From assembly GCA_036567785.1 (NCBI GenBank), contig DATCTV010000035.1:1-64000 (forward strand): a stretch of DNA of 64,000 nucleotides, written 5' to 3'. Shown here one piece after another: positions 62,175 through 64,000 of the stretch. Both the position numbers and the translations under genes were made by a program. The notes below the pieces were generated by a model. The model was not told the origin of the DNA. It did not search any database and saw nothing but the letters and a program-made list of their open reading frames with translations. The stretch comes from Desulfomonilia bacterium. Its GTDB lineage: Bacteria > Desulfobacterota > Desulfomonilia > UBA1062. How positions within the stretch are numbered: the first letter of the stretch is position 1; each line of letters opens with the position of its first letter.

Positions 62175-63536
62175 ATGAGGGGTTATCGTAATATTGGCAT
62201 GCCGGTATTAATCGTCTTCGTATTTCTCATCTGCTCCTGCGGCACGTCGTCAACAGACAGCCCGTCAAATGAAACCGGATCAGTCAGGTTCTCTATTGAT
62301 GTTGCGGAAAAAAGCCCGGCAGCCGTATCCCCTGGTATGGCGACAGTCGACTGCGAAAGAATGAGAATCTCTACGGTAACAGCCGAGTTGAGAGACAACC
62401 GGAACAACCTGACAGCAACCGGCGGGCCATGGTCCTGCAACACAAGACAGGGGACATTGAGCGGCATTCCTGCGGGCGAAGGATATACCCTGATAATCTT
62501 GATGAGAGATGCAGACGGTAATGTGCGCTACCAGGGGTACGTGTACGATATATTGGTTCCTGCAGCAGGAACGGCCGATGCGGGCACCGTTACCGTAAGA
62601 GCTGTAAACAACCCTCCCGTAATATCCGAGATAAGAGGGAATAACCGTGTAACAGGCGGCTCCGGAATAATGCAGCTCGAAGTCATTGCGAGTGATCCTG
62701 ACGGAGACAACCTTACATATTACATGACCGATCTTCCTGAAGCTGAAGAATCTGGATATTTCTCCGGCGCCTCATTCGATCCCGATACCCATATATTCAC
62801 CTGGAATACCGTGAATTATTATTATGAGACCGGAGAATATCTTGTCTGGTTTATCGTGACCGATGACGGCGAACCCAGAAGAAGCGCGTGGAAAAGATGC
62901 AAGATATTTGTTGATAGCCCGACCGGTTCGCCAACCCCCGACACACAGCTTGTTCTGAATACCGACAACGACACGACCGAGGTGGTCGGGAGAAAATACG
63001 CATCCGCAGGCGAACAGTTCACAATGCAGCTGAAAGACACCTCTTCCCCTGTGCATACAGGACTCATTTTCTCCATGTACCCGGAAATAGGGACTCTGAA
63101 TGAGACATCCGGTCTTTTCACATGGACGCCAGACATAATCAATACCGGAAACTCGCTGCTGATGTTCTATATCAGGAGCGCTATGGCTGAACCTGACTGG
63201 AAGAAAATCCTTTTGACTGTTGGCGGCGTCAATGTCTGTCCGCTCTTGGAACCTCTCGGGCTCAGGAGGGTGATGGAGATAAATCATTCATACGAATTCT
63301 ACGTTACCGCTGAAGACCCGGACAGCGAAAACCTCACATTCGAGGCTGTGGGCGGAACAGAAGAATATTCCGATCCTTTCGAATACGGTGCTCAGTTTAA
63401 TGCAAATACCCACAAATTTTCCTGGACTCCGGATTCTTCAGACATTCAGTACAGTCCATTCGGCGTTTTATTTACCGTCACGGACAGTTATGGACAAAGC
63501 GATGTATGGGCAGTCTCCATAGATGTGAGAGAGTGA
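62175..63536 (+). CDS. Lipoprotein with Ig/cadherin-like repeats
   Basis: A 453-residue exported lipoprotein. The lipobox is FLICSC (about residue 20). An N-terminal beta domain (about 30-150) is followed by three similar repeats of 90 to 100 residues of putative Ig/cadherin-like type: IASDPDGDNLTYYM, TGLIFSMYPEIGTLN and TAEDPDSENLTFEA, each with an acidic Asp-Pro-Asp-type turn and ending in a W-T or TWTP-like strand. GGGGGG lies 6 bases before the ATG at 62175; an earlier ATG at 62145 lacks this. It likely lies on the cell surface or outer membrane. Confidence 0.75.
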   Translation: MRGYRNIGMPVLIVFVFLICSCGTSSTDSPSNETGSVRFSIDVAEKSPAAVSPGMATVDCERMRISTVTAELRDNRNNLTATGGPWSCNTRQGTLSGIPAGEGYTLIILMRDADGNVRYQGYVYDILVPAAGTADAGTVTVRAVNNPPVISEIRGNNRVTGGSGIMQLEVIASDPDGDNLTYYMTDLPEAEESGYFSGASFDPDTHIFTWNTVNYYYETGEYLVWFIVTDDGEPRRSAWKRCKIFVDSPTGSPTPDTQLVLNTDNDTTEVVGRKYASAGEQFTMQLKDTSSPVHTGLIFSMYPEIGTLNETSGLFTWTPDIINTGNSLLMFYIRSAMAEPDWKKILLTVGGVNVCPLLEPLGLRRVMEINHSYEFYVTAEDPDSENLTFEAVGGTEEYSDPFEYGAQFNANTHKFSWTPDSSDIQYSPFGVLFTVTDSYGQSDVWAVSIDVRE

Positions 63537-63540
63537 GATT

Positions 63541-64000
63541 ATGAAGACAAAAATTACATTATTATCGTTGATTCTGGCTGGTGTTTTTTCGGCATCACTT
63601 CCCCTTTTCGCGACTGAAATCAATTTCAATTCCGGCCTGATGTTCAATACATGGAAAGACGACAGTTCCGATAAAGGCTTCCAGTCCGCCATACCTGTTG
63701 AACTTTCTGCTGATATAAGCGGGGTGAATCTGGATCTTCTGAACGCCTTTGTCTATACATGGGTAAACCAGAAGGATATGCCGAATGCCAACCTCGGCAA
63801 TTTTCTGGATACCAAGATCAATGCCTCTTACCTGCTTGAGGACGTCATACCGGTGAATATTCTCTTAGGACTCGGCCTTAATCTTCCAACAGGGACCACG
63901 GACCTTTCCCAAAGGCAGCTCATACTCGTTGCGGACCCTGATCTGATGCCGTTCACCACTTTCGGTGAAGGTTTCAATGTCAATCCGTACATCTCTTTGT
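63541..64000 (+). CDS. Outer-membrane protein, N-terminal part (cut by window edge)
   Basis: The first 153 residues of a protein with signal peptide (cleavage near LPLFA/TEINF) and alternating beta strands with aromatic residues (NSGLMFNTWKDD, LLNAFVYTWVNQ, VNILLGLGLNLPTG), as in outer-membrane beta-barrels. It starts 4 bases after the lipoprotein stop, so the three genes form an operon. No stop codon is reached within the window; the family was not recognised. Confidence 0.7.
   Translation, partial: MKTKITLLSLILAGVFSASLPLFATEINFNSGLMFNTWKDDSSDKGFQSAIPVELSADISGVNLDLLNAFVYTWVNQKDMPNANLGNFLDTKINASYLLEDVIPVNILLGLGLNLPTGTTDLSQRQLILVADPDLMPFTTFGEGFNVNPYISL

Overview
The window looks like bacterial chromosome from a Gram-negative organism, most plausibly a deltaproteobacterial (Desulfobacterota-like) anaerobe. 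Support: a tRNA-Thr/Tyr/Gly/Thr-tuf cluster with encoded CCA ends, a type II secretion operon, Lol-type lipoprotein transport genes, a beta-barrel outer-membrane protein, an aldehyde:ferredoxin oxidoreductase, a thiolase/hydroxyacyl-CoA dehydrogenase pair, and several soluble or 7TM hybrid histidine kinases. The taxonomic placement is an inference from gene content; no marker gene is complete enough here to settle it. No rRNA, CRISPR array, insertion sequence or prophage was seen, and no gene-free stretch exceeds about 300 bases.

Layout. 1-611: start of tuf and four tRNA genes (minus). 738-2788: hydroxybutyryl-CoA dehydrogenase and thiolase (minus). 3018-11192: complete MoxR/Bat operon (plus) with two vWA proteins, TPR proteins and BatD. 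11215-18750: minus-strand housekeeping run, aroC-aroKB fusion-TPR protein-aroQ-M24 peptidase-efp-accB-lipoyl/octanoyl transferase-lepB-DUF3795. 18885-20220: HAD phosphatase and phosphoribosyltransferase. 20277-28614: parvulin lipoprotein followed by gspF-G-H-I-J-K-L-M-N (no C, D or E). 28773-30597: thiamine pyrophosphokinase, RfbC, iron-sulfur flavoprotein. 30765-34347: secreted metallophosphoesterase, MarR regulator with divergent small lipoprotein, RdgC-like protein. 34507-43889: hybrid kinase 1, AI-2E-family permease, beta-barrel protein, ABC ATPase, two FtsX-type permeases and a LolA-like periplasmic protein (all minus). 44043-51430: two hybrid kinases followed by a 913-residue protein joining a HMG-CoA-reductase-like domain to an aminoglycoside-phosphotransferase-like kinase domain (plus). 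51520-54660: padR-like/SDR/aldehyde ferredoxin oxidoreductase operon (minus). 54911-61046: hybrid kinase 4, half-size AEC permease, PssA, second AI-2E-family permease, MFS exporter. 61222-64000: CsgG-like protein, Ig-repeat lipoprotein and the start of an outer-membrane protein (plus).

How genes fit together. The Bat operon is expected to be a membrane/periplasm stress module; the aro run makes chorismate from dehydroquinate precursors; the gsp run makes the inner-membrane platform and pseudopilus of a type II secretion system whose ATPase and secretin must be elsewhere. Four hybrid kinases in two related pairs, none with a DNA-binding partner nearby, point to a phosphorelay expansion. The most unusual item is the HMGR-like/kinase fusion at 48689-51430, apparently co-transcribed with two of these kinases and lacking the usual C-terminal catalytic histidine motif of HMG-CoA reductase.
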